From Mesostigma viride (taxonomy: Eukaryota > Streptophyta > Mesostigmatophyceae > Mesostigmatales > Mesostigmataceae): a stretch of DNA of 64,000 nt. A program made the translations under genes and the position numbers. Position 1 is the stretch's first letter; every line of letters starts with the position of its first letter. The notes under the pieces were generated by a model. That model worked only from the letters and a program-made list of their open reading frames with translations, had not been told where the DNA came from and made no database searches. Of this stretch, positions 49,038 through 61,800 are shown one piece after another. Location of the stretch: positions 1,972,245-2,036,244 of the forward strand of contig RPFO01000392.1 in NCBI GenBank assembly GCA_009746045.1. The letters are read 5' to 3'.

Positions 49038-50071
49038 TAGTTATTATAAATAGTGACGGAACCTTTTTGCCACTTGGCAATTAGGTCCGTCACTATTTTT
49101 CCGGCGAAAACCACTCGCCGGCATCTATTCCGCGTTAAGTTCACGTGAACGTGGCGCGGAATTGATGCCGGCGAGTGGTTTTCGCCGGATAAATAGTGAC
49201 GGACCTAATTGCCAAGTGGCAAAAAGGTTCCGTCACTATTTATAATAACTAAAACGTCGTAGTGTGGGGGCCGATATCTATCGTACCGCTAATGCCTACT
49301 GCAGTACCGAATCTCGCCTTAACGATATTCCAACCGGGCATATTTTCCCTTCTGGCACTTTCGTTTGGCCTTCTGGTATCAATTCCTGCCGGTATTCGGA
49401 AATACCCGTGTCACCACAGGGATTCAAACCCCCGACTTACGAGGTCTTAGTTATTATAAATGGTGACGGAACCTTTTTGCCACTTGGCAATTAGGTCCGT
49501 CACTATTTATCCGGCGAAAACCACTCGCCGGCATCTATTCCGCGCCACGTTCACGTGAACTTAACGCGGAATAGATGCCGGCGAGTGGTTTTCGCCGGAT
49601 AAATAGTGACGGACCTAATTGCCAAGTGGCAAAAAGGTTCCGTCACTATTTATAATAACTAAGACCTCGTAAGTCGGGGGTTTGAATCCCTGTGGTGACA
49701 CGGGTATTTCCGAATACCGGCAGGAATTGATACCAGAAGGCCAAACGAAAGTGCCAGAAGGGAAAATATGCCCGGTTGGAATATCGTTAAGGCGAGATTC
49801 GGTACTGCAGTAGGCATTAGCGGTACGATAGATATCGGCCCCCACACTACGACGTTTTAGTTATTATAAATAGTGACGGAACCTTTTTGCCACTTGGCAA
49901 TTAGGTCCGTCACTATTTATCCGGCGAAAACCACTCGCCGGCATCAATTCCGCGCCACGTTCACGTGAACTTAACGCGGAATAGATGCCGGCGAGTGGTT
50001 TTCGCCGGATAAATAGTGACGGACCTAATTGCCAAGTGGCAAAAAGGTTCCGTCACTATTTATAATAACTA
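49038..50071. mobile_element. 1034-bp composite palindrome (fold-back element)
   Basis: The segment has the structure P-X-P-X'-P. P (49038-49251, 49448-49661, 49858-50071) is itself a palindrome of about 214 bp. X (49252-49447) and X' (49662-49857) are 196-bp reverse complements. The centre is GTTCACGTGAAC at 49549-49560, exactly midway. Ends are TAGTTATTATAAATAG / CTATTTATAATAACTA, and CCG flanks both sides (49035-49037, 50072-50074) as a 3-bp duplication. Within P further hairpins form (AATAGTGACGGA / TCCGTCACTATT; CCGGCGA / TCGCCGG). X contains GGTTTGAATCCC, like a tRNA T-arm. No protein is supported. Confidence 0.85.
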
Positions 50072-50108
50072 CCGTGACTAGGTAAGACCTGCCTGATATG
50101 CCACTAAC

Positions 50109-50727
50109 ATGAGCCAACTCACCATAGTATCATGGAATGTACGTGGTCCCAATAGCTATGGAGTACGTACTGCTACTGGCATACCCAATACTACTCGTAT
50201 CAAGCAATTAACCCTTCACCTCGCATCATTACTGCAGGGCTACGGCGGCCCAGCCCATGAGATCTGGCTGGGCCTGCAAGAGCATAAAATTCAAGGCCCG
50301 GGGATCACGGCCAACAAAGCAGTGAGAGCACTAGCTCCTAATAGTGTGAGTCGCTGGGCCTGGGCGCGAGGAACCCAGGGGGGCACAGCTTTGATTCAAT
50401 ACCGTAAATCGGCTTCCTCACACCTCACCTGCCACACTTGGTCCCAACCGGTAGATACGGCGGCGGCTCAATGGCAAGGCCGCTGGGTACGACAGCACAT
50501 CACCTGGGGTAGCAAGCAGGGGTACCTTCTTTCAATTTACGCCCCAACCGACCCAGCTGAACAACATAATTTTTTCAAAGACATGTTTCAGATGATCCAC
50601 GCCATTATTTCCCACGGCCTGGAGGTCATATTGATGGGTGATTTCAATCTAGACATGGCGGCGCACCCTCAATCACGTACAAACCCCTTTCACGAACAGC
50701 TACTAGAGCTTAACCTACACGACCTAC
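50109..50727 (+). CDS. LINE ORF2, endonuclease domain up to the copia 2 insertion
   Basis: The ATG at 50109 starts ORF2. The first 206 residues are an apurinic-type endonuclease that nicks the target DNA: TIVSWNVRGPN (N10), LGLQEHK (E58), YAPTDP and VILMGDFNLD near 177. Copia 2 interrupts it after CCTAC at 50723-50727. The domain resumes beyond that element at 58813 with RLDRIYA and SDHYPCII, the last two catalytic boxes. The final residues of the ORF up to 50756 come from the LTR. Confidence 0.85.
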
Positions 50728-51430
50728 AGTTAACGTTCTTGGCAAACGAAATGTGAAGGATATGGTTGCAATGCAGCAATGTGTGAATATGGTTGGAAAC
50801 GGAGCTTTGTTAAAATTGGATAATGTTACAGCGCTCACACACTTGAGGCTTGTACACGAGTTTGCCAAGTCAAGGCAACACACGTGAGGCGGGCTCGCAA
50901 GAGATCTACCCAAATGGCACTGGTCTAGTCTTTATATACTTGTGCACTGTGCTTGCTAGTCCTGAGCAGCCTAGGAGGCCTGCTCAGTAATAACACTCCC
51001 GGTACAGTATTCACTACCTGTACAGCGCCCAGTTTCACCCAACAGGTAGGTCTGCTATACAGGCACAGTGACCACAGAGCACAGTCACCACAGTGATTAT
51101 TGCATCTGCACCTAGAAGTCCAGGACTAAGCCTGCGGTACCAACAGACCACAGGTTAAGGTTCCTATTTCCTGCGTACGACGTATTAATCCAATACCGTC
51201 GTAGGTATAGCACCTAATTCCTGTCAGCCCAGGAATTACTGTCGACCCCATATGTCGTCGGCAAATATTCACGTCCGACTTAGAAGAACAGCCGGCTCGC
51301 GCTCGCGCGCGACCGGGAAGTCGGAACGCCATAACTTTCTTGATACTTGTCGGAATGAACTCGTTCCGGTGCCGCTGGAATCGCAGAGATATGCCGAATC
51401 AGGATCACGCCAATGCGCTTGGCGTTAACT
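50728..51430 (-). repeat. Copia 2 3' LTR
   Basis: 703-bp LTR. Just inside it the complement of the purine tract reads CCAATCCTTTCTTTTCTT. On the - strand the TATA box is GTATATAAAG near 50932-50941. Confidence 0.9.
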
Positions 51431-52237
51431 CCAATCCTTTCTTTTCTTGAGCTGTAGCAGCTCACACAAGTCTACATACAAACACACACAATGGGTACTG
51501 GACATCCTCCCCGACTACAAGTCACAACCCACTGGGCATGACAGTCAGCTTGGATTCCTGGACATCCTCCCCGACTACAAGTCACAACCCACTGGGCATG
51601 ACAGTCAGCTTGGATTCCTTATTATATGTACATAGCACCCATACTGGTTCAGGAGCACAAACAAATTACAATGAGTCCCTATCCCTTCACGGGAGGCTCG
51701 TTGTGTTACCCATGTACAAGAGGTTGGCCAACTGTGGCAGCCCATAGGTGTTCAGCTAAGAACTTGAGAAGTATGTACAACCTTCAGGACCTTAGGCGAA
51801 ACCCCACAGATCACCCACAACAGCTCATCAGAAAACATTGCTGACCCCCAGACGGGAGTCGGCGCCGGTCTGCTGCCCCTTATCGAACCAGACACAACAT
51901 CTACGCGAAGCACATGCAAAACACAAGCTCCTATACTCGTTCCAACCGTGGAAAATCAGGGGACCTGTCGCCACCTCACCAGCATGGTGGATGGGTCAGC
52001 CAGTCCGTGAAACTCCGCCTTAAGACGGCACCAGGGAATCGAACCCCGCCCACAAACCACAGATCTGGGGAAACCTCAGACTGAGATGAAAACCCCAGAT
52101 AGACATCTCTCCATCAGAGACAATGTCAGACATTCCCACACCAGAGACATGTCTCACCCCTCAAGGTGTGCTCAGGATTATGTACAATCAAGCTCCCAGC
52201 CTGATATCCAGAGACTTAAGCACCCAGCTCTCAGCTT
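51431..52237 (-). other. Copia 2 3' region
   Basis: The counterpart of 47489-48294, including the tandem 60-bp unit (about 51499-51618) and the purine tract next to the LTR. No supported ORF. Confidence 0.7.
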
Positions 52238-55200
52238 TTAGACAGATAGACCGACTTGACAGTCAGCATTCATGAGCTTCCTCAGTACATTGTACTGGGC
52301 TGGGGCCTTGTGTGGCAGCTTTGTCAATGCATCAGCAGGGTTCTCCTCGCCAGGGATATGCTTCAAGTCAACCAAACTGGCCAACTCCTTCAGCAACAAA
52401 TAATCCAGGTCCCGGCTTCTGGCCAGCTGCTTGTGAACAAACTGGACCATACCCATGCTGTCTGTTAGCAACAACGTCTCCATCTGCAAGGTCCAAGGGG
52501 TAACTGAAGCCAGCTCCAGCATTAACTCCTTTATGTACAGGCTGGACTGGATCCCCTCGCATATGGCCCTGCATTCTGCCACATCTGAACTGATACAGAC
52601 CCTCTTCTGCAGTCTGCTGTACCAGCTGAACAAACTTGCCCTGCTCTGATAAAAAGCAAACAGAGCAGCAGATCTCCCCCTGACCTTGGTAACCTGGCGA
52701 GCATCCATGGAACTGTCAACAAAGATCTCCAAGGTGATAGGCTGGGCAAAGTCAATCCCAGACAAAATCAGATCAGGGGTACTCTCCACCAACCGGGCTA
52801 TGACTCGAGGCTTCTCATCCTCAAGCACCTCATCAGGCATTCTGCTATGGACCATCAAAGACGGACCACAGATGCTGGCAAACCAGGCCCACATGCCTCT
52901 CAACTCAGGTCCTGCAGCCTGGGTGATCTTCTCTGGCAAGGCCTTCACAATGGTCTGTTTATAATCTCCTCCAGCCTGAAGCCTGATACTCCACTCCCCG
53001 TCCCTCCTGAACAGGGTAGCCTGCATTCCACAGAACACTACAGGCTTGTTGGGCTCCTGCCACAGCTCCTTGCCCAGTGAAAACTTGCCACTGATGACAG
53101 GAATAAACTTCTTCAGCCAGGTCGTGGGGGCTAGCAAATGCAGATCATCTCCATGCAAACTAGCATACACTGGCAGACCCTCCCATTGGGCCAGCAGCAA
53201 ACAGGGATCAACTGAAGACACTCTCAAGCCACACTCACTGATCAGAGCTTCCTGCAGCGTGAGTCTCCAGATGATTGGGCTCGACCTGAGTCCTTCCAGG
53301 CCCTTCAGAATAACCAGGAATTGTTGATGCAGCTCCAGCTTCCAGATGGCAGGCACCTCAACACAGTAAGGCTCATCCTGCTTCCACACCCTCCTGGCCA
53401 CTTCTGGATCAGATTTTAAAAATGCCCTCTTGAAGTCCAGCAGCACTGATGACATAGCTGCTCCCCTGTTCAGCAACCCCACGTAGAGACATAGCAAAAT
53501 TCTCCATGTGTCGTGTAGCATCCCTGGCGTGTATAGCTCCTCTCCTGGCAGACTCCCCGTGCCGTGATACTCATTCAGGACAGGCCTGACATGGGGCACT
53601 GATACCTCATCCACAACCTTCCTCTTCAGCACAAATCTCAAAGCAAGCTTCCTTGATGCTGGGGGACGTCTGTCTGTTGGTGCAGCACACTCAAACTGCA
53701 ACCACTCCTCCAATGCCTTGGAGAAGGCGAGCTTCCAAGCCTCAAACAAAGTAGGCGAGCTCATCTCTTGGACCAGCTGGTCATATGTCAAAGGAGAGTG
53801 TGCAGCAAGGCTCCTGTGAGTTATGCCAATACTGCTGGGGTGCAACACAGCTGGAATCACCAAACTGGCCGCTGGGGGCACCTCCCCTTCATCCCATTTT
53901 ACACCCTTGACCGGCTTGGCCCTGCACCTGACTGGAAATGTTGTCCTGAAATTTTCTAGGGGAATCATCCCCCAGCCATCTCTTCTCAGAGCTGTAGCTC
54001 TGATAGAAATCCCAGGATTGCCCAGAAAATTCTGACCCAAAATCACAGGGCCATCATAGTCCTCTAGGACAAGGAAGGTCACATCCACACCCATGACAGG
54101 GGCAGTAACCTCTCCCAACACCCTTAGATGCGTCCTACCACTGAAATCAGACACCCAGGGGCAACTTGGTTCTCCGACCAGCAGTTCTCCTGTATGCTGA
54201 GGTCCCATGACAGAAACCTGTGCATTGGTATCTATCTCCATGGCAGCTACCTCAGGTTCATCCAACTGGACAAGCTTGGACACCTTAGGCTCCTTCTTGG
54301 CTCTTTGCAAAGCCTGTACAATATCTGATAGACGCACACCCCTAGGCCTGGTGTCGGGCCGTTCCGGAGGTGCAGCCTGTCCGCCTGCTTGCCCAACCAC
54401 CGTATGTGAAGGTACCCCAGGGGCCGGGCCAGGGTCACCCTGAGGGCTCGATACAGCTGTAGCACCCTGATCAGGAAGCTCCACGTCACCCCCGCCTTGT
54501 ACACCAGCGGGCACCTGGAAGAGGTCTCCTTGATTACCTCCCCGGGGACGGATCTTTGACCAGGACAGACGGTGCACTGCTTGGGAGCCATCAATGGCCA
54601 CCCAGCACTTATGGCCAGCGGCTTCTACTCGGGTCACCACCCCATCATGCCAGCTGCCACGTTTCCCTGGAAAGCTTGGTTCCTTCCACACAACAACCTG
54701 TTGTCCAACGTTAGGTTCTAGGACACTCCAGCCCTTGTCTTTCTGCCTCAGCTTGAGGAACTTGGCCTCTAGCTTCTCCTTCCATGCCTGCTCAGCATCA
54801 GCTGGCAGCATCCTGGTATGCAGCATAAGAGGATTGATGGCAATGTCACCAAAGAACATGGGAGTCCTCAGGTTCAGCCTATCCTCCACAGAACGTAGCC
54901 ATGCAGATGTCACAATGGCAGATGACGTCCTTGGAATCCTCTCCACCAGCAGCACAGTCTTGATCTCTTGGATGGCTCTCTCCACCACCCCTTGCTGGCC
55001 GTGGCTCTCCCTGGGTGTAATCAGCAACTCTGGAAACTCTGGCAGGTTCTCACAGCACTCAAACTGAATGTCACACTGCAACAACTCCAACCCAGGGTAC
55101 CTGCTCCTTGTCAACTTCAGAGCAGCAATCAATGTAGGCTTCTCCATGTCAGGCAGGATCTCTAGGGTCTTGTACTTGGTATATCTGTCCACTGCCACCA

Positions 55201-55827
55201 GCAGCTTCAAACCCCTGATTCTCTGAATATCTACCTGCACATGGCCTGGCTGCAAAATAGGAGTCCTGGCATGAGACTGCTTGGGCTTTCTAGCAACTAG
55301 CCTGCACTTGCAAGCTTGAGCAACCTGTTGGCAGATGGAGTACAACTCACTTCCTCCCAGCCGTCTAGCAACTTGCAAAGACTGAGCTGCATGGCCAAAC
55401 ATGGTATGCAACCTTGAGGCAATGTCATACAAGAGAGAAAACTTTTATTGTCATTATTAGCACTCAAGGTATGTACAGATCCCTTATGTACAGGAGGCAC
55501 CAGGGTCGTGCCTGTCAGACTGTCTCCAGCCCTATCCTCATCCTGACCATCCTGTGCCAGTCCTGCACGGTCAGAATGCTTCTGAGATCCACCTGGGTCC
55601 ACATCACCAGGTCCTACCTCAGGCTCAGCACCGCCATGGCGGGCACGTTGGCGAGTAACCACTGCAGCTACAGCTGGCATACTCTCTGTGGTAACCAAGC
55701 TTGCCCCATCGTGTCCAATAGGCTCTTTCACTAGAGCATGGGGCTGCCCCTCACTGCCGTCACTAGCAGCTACATTACACACCCCTGGGGGCACCCTCCA
55801 GGGTTCAGGGATGTGTGCAGGCTCAAG
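52238..55827 (-). pseudogene. Copia 2 integrase-protease-RT-RNase H, one frameshift
   Basis: The 1064-residue frame 55432-52238 equals the copy 1 polyprotein from just before the integrase head to the end, including DTNA, VILGQNFL and HGDD. The N-terminal part (55827 to about 55440) is in another frame because one G of the AAAAGGTTTT sequence of copy 1 is missing near 55441. Everything else is open. As in copy 1 the frame upstream of the shift runs directly from the nucleocapsid UGA without another stop. Domain functions are as described for copy 1. Confidence 0.85.
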
Positions 55828-56196
55828 TCAATGATCAGCAGCCTTGCCCTTGCCCTTATCCTGGGATGGACCAGCCTTGTCCTTGCTGCCACCCTGAGCT
55901 GGCTTGCTCTGACCTTCCTGCCTCAGGTACGAGGGACACTCATTCCTGAAGTGACCCTTCCCCTGGCAGAAATAACATTCCACCTGACTGATGTCCCGTG
56001 AGGTCCCACTGCTGGGCCCAGCCTTGGGAGGACCACCCACCCTCTTGAAGTCAAACTGGGACTGTGGATGTCCCGACTTCGGCGGGGTCCCCCGTCCAGC
56101 CCTTCTGTCACGCCCCCTCCTGGACCTTCCTCGACCCCTTGAAGAGGTCTCAGGCCCTCTCGAGGGCGCTGGGCCCCCGTGGCCCGATCCCCTCAT
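55828..56196 (-). CDS. Copia 2 nucleocapsid, ending at UGA
   Basis: 122 residues, the same sequence as in copy 1 by eye, with the CYFCQGKGHFRNEC knuckle and Arg/Gly-rich segment, and the same TGA-CTT context at its end. It overlaps the capsid frame region just upstream and is in a different frame from it. Confidence 0.75.
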   Translation of the reverse strand: MRGSGHGGPAPSRGPETSSRGRGRSRRGRDRRAGRGTPPKSGHPQSQFDFKRVGGPPKAGPSSGTSRDISQVECYFCQGKGHFRNECPSYLRQEGQSKPAQGGSKDKAGPSQDKGKGKAADH

Positions 56197-56200
56197 GGAC

Positions 56201-56995
56201 TTAACCGTGGTTCAGTGGCCTCCTCATCCCCTGACGAGGGCGCTTACCACCCACGTACTTGCCGCTGAAACACTCATACAACTGGTCCGTCATGGCTGCC
56301 CAGCCATGGACCTGTCGCATGTGGATGGTCACATTATCCATGGTGACCGGATCCAGCTGCAGCGACTTGAGAAAGTCGCCCATGGCCATCCGATCTGCGA
56401 CGAAGAAGCCCTTGGCCATGGCGTCCTCCCTCAGCTTGACGAAGTCTTCAAAGGCGTGGACCACTAGCTGCCCCTTGATGGGCTTGTAGTCCAGGTATTC
56501 TTGCTTCAGGTGGGACCCATCTATGGTCCTCTTGTCACTCAGGAACACCCTGAGTCGCGTCATAAACGCCGCCCAGGTGTCCCCCGCCGCGTGTCGCTCC
56601 CGAACAAACTTGAACAGCCGCCTCGCCGACTGCCTTATGTAGGCACTAGACGCCAGGATGCGAAGCTTGTCACCGGTGTATATCTCCGTGTACAAGTTCA
56701 TGTCCTCTAACATCCTCTCAGCATCCCGGGGCTGCCAATTGTCCTTGATGGACTGAAACTGGCCTAGCACCGCGTACCCCTCAGCCACGGTCGGTCGCTT
56801 AGGCGCCGCTTGATCTGCGGCTGGCGCGTTCTGACCGCCCTGCGATCCTTGGCTCTGATTATCTGGCACCAGCCTGGTCTCCCAGCGCCTGGCCGTCCCC
56901 GCGTCCATCGCGTCCACCGCGTCCATCGCGTCCATCTCGTCCATCCATCCCAGCGCCGCGCCGCGCAAAGCCCATAAAGCCCGCTTGTTGGTCAT
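56201..56995 (-). CDS. Copia 2 capsid (Gag)
   Basis: 264 residues in one frame from MTNKRALWALRG through the MDAMDAVDAMDA repeats to the capsid helices (RILASSAYIRQSARRLF, VVHAFEDFVKLRED) and NHG at the stop. The upstream ATG used in copy 1 is followed here by an in-frame TGA (ATGGAGTGA), so the start has moved. Relative to copy 1 a 2-bp difference near 56870 keeps this frame open. It stops 4 bp before the nucleocapsid ATG. Confidence 0.75.
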   Translation of the reverse strand: MTNKRALWALRGAALGWMDEMDAMDAVDAMDAGTARRWETRLVPDNQSQGSQGGQNAPAADQAAPKRPTVAEGYAVLGQFQSIKDNWQPRDAERMLEDMNLYTEIYTGDKLRILASSAYIRQSARRLFKFVRERHAAGDTWAAFMTRLRVFLSDKRTIDGSHLKQEYLDYKPIKGQLVVHAFEDFVKLREDAMAKGFFVADRMAMGDFLKSLQLDPVTMDNVTIHMRQVHGWAAMTDQLYECFSGKYVGGKRPRQGMRRPLNHG

Positions 56996-57112
56996 AGCTC
57001 CTCACTCCATGATGGCCTCTGTTCAGATCTGCTACAGCCAGCCAAGTGGCCAAGCAGCAATTAAAGCAATATAAGCTACTGAACAAGAAAGGAAAGTGCC
57101 AAGTGTTACCAC

Positions 57113-57912
57113 TCAGGCAAGACCACCACGGCTGGCCCCAGGCGCGTCCTGGTTCTCCTTGTCGCTGTCGCTCACCACAATCAGCTCTGGCACCCTGCTA
57201 CCCGCTGCGCCGTCGTCGACCCGCTGTCGGCCCGCGATGACTGAATCGTCACCGTTGGTATAGTAGACAGGTGACAACCCGTCGTTGGCACCCCGCGGAT
57301 TGTATCTTGGCACCTCGTGGTCGCCAAGTGCCTCGTCGCCTAGCCCAGCGACCCCCTGCTCCCACCTCAAGGTCACTATCGTACCAAGAGGGCAAACTCT
57401 TCCCAACGCGTCACACGAACGCGAAGGGGTTGGGGCAGTTCCTGAAAAGGAACCCTTGCTCGCTCCGGAAACCTGCCGACTCGTGCCGCGCTGTCCTCCG
57501 GTGATGGCTTCCGCTGTCGCCCCGACCTCTGCAAGCCGCCTGTAGTGCTCCGCTCCGCGTCGTTCACGCCTAACTGGTCCCGCTGCAACACCCTCGTCGC
57601 CGATTACGCCTGCGAAAGTACGTGGTACACCCGCACCCGCTGCTGTCGGCACAAACTCGTGTCGCCTGCGCCAGCTGCCTCCGCAACCTCGCCTCGCCTT
57701 GCCGCCAACTCCGCACGCACTCGCTCAGCTACTGCTGTAATCACCGTCTGGATGCCGACCAAACCGTGAAGCTCCTGCTCGAGGTCGTCGATGCTCCGGT
57801 GCTCCGGAATGACGATGGTTTGTACGTGCCGCAGAATTCGCTCCCAATCTTCGACCTGGTCGTCGACGAATTGCACGAAGCTGCGATTAACAGGCGGACG
57901 ATCTGCAAGCAA
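57113..57912 (-). pseudogene. Copia 2 leading ORF, frame-disrupted
   Basis: Two overlapping frames (57912-57604, helical, ADRPPVNRSFVQFVDDQVED; and 57652-57113, ending VVSDSDKENQDAPG) correspond to the leading ORF of copy 1. One frame change near 57620-57690 separates them. The function is not recognised. Confidence 0.5.
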
Positions 57913-58106
57913 TAAAGATAGATCCGAACGACACGACGCAATTCAGGCGAAATCGAACCCCCAGCAGACTGCCGAAACCGGAAATCCTGCTGCCGTTGTT
58001 CTTCCTGCACCATTCACCACCGGACGAGCTCCTCGCGTCGTCAACGCTGCACACCGCAACCGGCAACGACCCTCCTGGCCGTTCCGCTGAGACTGGTTGT
58101 AATTTG

Positions 58107-58807
58107 AGTTAACGTTCTTGCAAACGCAATGTGAAGGATATGGTTGCAATGCAGCAATGTGTGAATATGGTTGGAAACGGAGCTTTGTTAAAATTGGATA
58201 ATGTTACAGCGCTCACACACTTGAGGCTTGTACACGCGCTTGCCAAGTCAAGGCACACACGTGAGGCGGGCTCGCAAGAGATCCCCAAATGGCACTGGCC
58301 TATTGTTTATATACTTGTGCACTGTGCTTGCTAGTCCTGAGCAGCCTAGGAGGCCTGCTCAGTAATAACACTCCCGGTACAGTATTCACTACCTGTACAG
58401 CGCCCAGCTTCACCCAACAGGTAGGTCTGCTATACAGGCACAGTGACCACAGAGCACAGTCACCACAGTGATTATTGCATCTGCACCTAGAAGTCCAGGG
58501 CTAAGCCTGCGGTACCACCAGACCACAGGTTAAGGTTCCTATTTCCTGCGTACGACGTATTAATCCAATACCGTCGTAGGTATAGCACCTAATTCCTGTC
58601 AGCCCAGGAATTACTGTCGACCCCATATGTCGTCGGCAAATATTCACGTCCGACTTAGAAGAACAGCCGGCTCGCGCTCGCGCGCGACCGGGAAGTCGGA
58701 ACGCCATAACTTTCTTGATACTTGTCGGAATGAACTCGCGTTCCGGTGCCGCTGGAATCGCAGAGAAATGCCGAATCAGGATCACGCCAATGCGCTTGGC
58801 GTTAACT
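58107..58807 (-). repeat. Copia 2 5' LTR
   Basis: 701-bp LTR, AGTTAACGTT...GGCGTTAACT on the + strand, with TATA-like sequence near 58308-58317 read on the - strand. The CCTAC duplication follows it. Confidence 0.9.
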
Positions 58808-58812
58808 CCTAC

Positions 58813-61800
58813 TGCGCTCCAGGGACAATGACCACACTTGGCTTGCAACACGCGACGGTCACCGCATCACACGCCGTCTAGACAGAATCTATGCCACGCA
58901 CGCTTGGGCGGACCTTGTATGTCATGCTAGGGTAGATTGCTCTATCACTCTTTCGGACCACTACCCTTGTATTATCACCTTAACGCACCACACCCCACCG
59001 ACGCGGGGACCCGGTATCCCCCGCTTCAACCGAGACTTATTGAGGGATCAAACATTCACGGCTCAAGTAAAAGCTTTTTGGCGAGAGTGGGTGGCCAACA
59101 TCCCTCACTAAACCGATCATTGTCGATGGATGCAAGCCGGCCTACAACATGTATTGCAACTTTCCAAGAAATACACTGCTGAGCTTAGACAACAGAAAGG
59201 CCATGAATACCGATGTTACGAACGTATTGTCAACCGTCTACAACTTAAGCAAACACTCACTACTTATGACATGGCGAAAATGCAACAAGCCCAGCTAGCC
59301 TTGGACAAACTGCGATACGAAAGACACGCTAACGCCATAGATGCGGAAAACCTTTGGTGGCACACAACGGGGGAAAAAATGAATAAAGAATATTTTGCAC
59401 TCCTCCCCAAGCAACGAACACACACGCTGATAACTGAAATTCACGACGACCAGGGCATCCACACCGACACCCATTCCATACTAAACAGCGGTCATCAATA
59501 TTTTACGAAGCTATTCCGAAGTAAACCGCATCCTCAAGCACCTCAAGCTATCCACCAAGTCCTTCAGGCGATACCACGGCGCCTCACCACCACGCAGCAG
59601 CAAGAACTAGATCAGACACCCACACAAGCTGAGACACAGGCTGCTATGCTCAAAATCAAACTCGGCAGTGCACCCGGAGTGGACGGCATCCCTGTAGAAT
59701 TTTGGAGGAAGTTTTGGCCCGACCTTTCTGCCGGCTTTTACAAATGCGTCCTCGAAGTATGGCGCACAGGTATCGTCCCTGGCAACTGGGCAGAAACCGC
59801 ACCAATCCTCATATTTAAAAAGGGGTCTAAAACTCAATGGCAAAGCTACCGTCCCATACGACTACTCACGGTTGCGTACAAAATCATCAGTAAAATACTA
59901 CAACTACGCATTTACAAAGTACTCGACGACCTAATCGGTCCGGAACAAGTCGGCTTCCGCGCTAACCTACACATAAACGATAGCATTACCATGCTTATGG
60001 ACATAGTGGAAAAAGCGTGGCGCCACAACATACTCGGCATCATACTACTCTGGGATTTCAAAAAAGCTTTTGACCGCATGTGTTGGGACTACCTCGAGAA
60101 GACATTGCGCGGTTTCGGATTTGGGGGCACTTTCACGCATGTCACCATCGGTATGATTAAATCGCTCTCATGGACCCTACTCCTAAACGGGCACTTCTCA
60201 CGCACAGGCACTAGCTCTAGGTCACTCCCACAAGGCGACTGCATGTCCCCGCTCCTGTTTCTTCTTGCGCATGCCGGGCTGTTCTTTTTGCACGCTCGCG
60301 ACAACAGGATCAGGGGCTTCCCCATCCAAGGTAAACCGCGAGGTTTGTTCCAAACTGCTTATGTTGATGACACCACTAATGTCTGTACCTCCACTACCGA
60401 TGTGCATGCTATCATGGAGAATATCACGACATACTCTATGGCCTCTCAACAGCGGTGTAACGTGCAAAAGTCCACGGGGCTGCACATCGGGAGAGGATCC
60501 TCCCCCCGCTTATCACTCCCTAATCTGCCTGTGACATGGGTCCAGCCAGACGGTCACCACCTATTACACAACTGCCCTATCGGCTGCACTATGGATGGAC
60601 GTCTTGCTGAACACCCCACCTTTTTGTATGACAACACAACACACAGTGGCAAACTCACAGGCATGCTCCAAGCGGCATCAAGATGGGCAGCGGTTCCCCG
60701 TCTCAGCCTACGGGGCAGGGTCCTCATCACCAACCAAATGTTATTCTCCAAAGTGCTCTACTACTGCCAAGGTCACCCACCTAACGAGTACACCACCAAG
60801 ATCATCCAACGAATCGGCAGCAGTTTTGTTTGGAAACAGCAGGGTATCATAACACACACGGTGCCGGGATGGATCGATCGGGACATGTCCTATATGCCAT
60901 GGGTTCAAGGAGGCTTGGGCTTACATAATATGGAGTGGCGCTTATGGTCAGTGTACACCAAACAGATCCTAACCGCTTTCATATAGGCGTAAACGCACAC
61001 CCTGGTTGTATGTTGGCACAAGAAGCTTTCGCCACAACCTATACCCACAACAATGGTACATCATGGCACTTGGGGGCAGCAATACTTACATGTGCGCTCA
61101 CTTCGTATAAAGGCTTATCATGGTACTGGGCACGTATGTGGAAAGGTTATAAGAACCTAAAACCGGACAGAATTGCTCACCCTACCACGCGGGAAGAGGT
61201 GGCACGCCAACCATTATATTTCAATGATTTGCTGCGCGATAGTGAGCATAATGTGTTTGGTGTTTTAAGCGGCCGCAACCCATAATATGAGGGCTTTTTG
61301 ACGGCCAACCCGCCGGTTACGCGAATCATCGATTTATACGCGGCTGACGGTGACCGATATCGCCTCCTAACATACACGGAAATCAGTGCGTGGATCGCAA
61401 ACATGCCCAGCCGACCAGCTTGGGACAACCTTCTACAACAAGCAATTCCCGCAGGATGGCATACCCTCATGACAACCCCACGCAAACCCCTACAAGTCGG
61501 GGAATGGGTGAGCTATCACCCGGATCGCGACACGTCCATACATAAGGGCTGCATCGTTGCGGTCGCGTCGACGGGCGTCACTGGTCATACAATTGCTCCA
61601 GGAGACACCCGACGGTCAAGGACTTCTCGGCAAATTGATAACATCGTACGCCTATATTCCAGCATTTCAATGTCACCGCATTCGAGTGGTCCCGTGGTCA
61701 CTGTCACAGGCGTGCATGTTACCCCTGGACCCCACCACAGTGATACGCGACACCACATGGCTACATGTTGGCAAGGGGCGACTGGACACGCTTGCTCTAG

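Larger units (their letters stand above)
50728..58807 (-). mobile_element. Ty1/copia-type LTR retrotransposon, copy 2 (inverted)
   Basis: The 8080-bp element has LTRs 50728-51430 (3') and 58107-58807 (5'), again with AGTTAACG...CGTTAACT ends, and is flanked by CCTAC (50723-50727, 58808-58812). It is very similar to copy 1 throughout, but its two LTRs are more alike than they are to those of copy 1, so it is a separate insertion and not a duplication. Its pol frame has a 1-base deletion, while its capsid frame is continuous where copy 1 is broken. Confidence 0.9.

Noticed and set aside
49675..49710. Possible tRNA gene
   Set aside because: A B-box-like GGTTTGAATCCC is present but no A box, anticodon stem or acceptor stem could be paired; at most it is tRNA-derived.
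49262..49847. ORFs of 62 and 76 residues in both arms of the palindrome, including a RDSNPRL phrase
   Set aside because: They are mirror images created by the palindrome, and RDSNPR-like phrases arise from the complement of a tRNA T-arm box rather than from protein coding.
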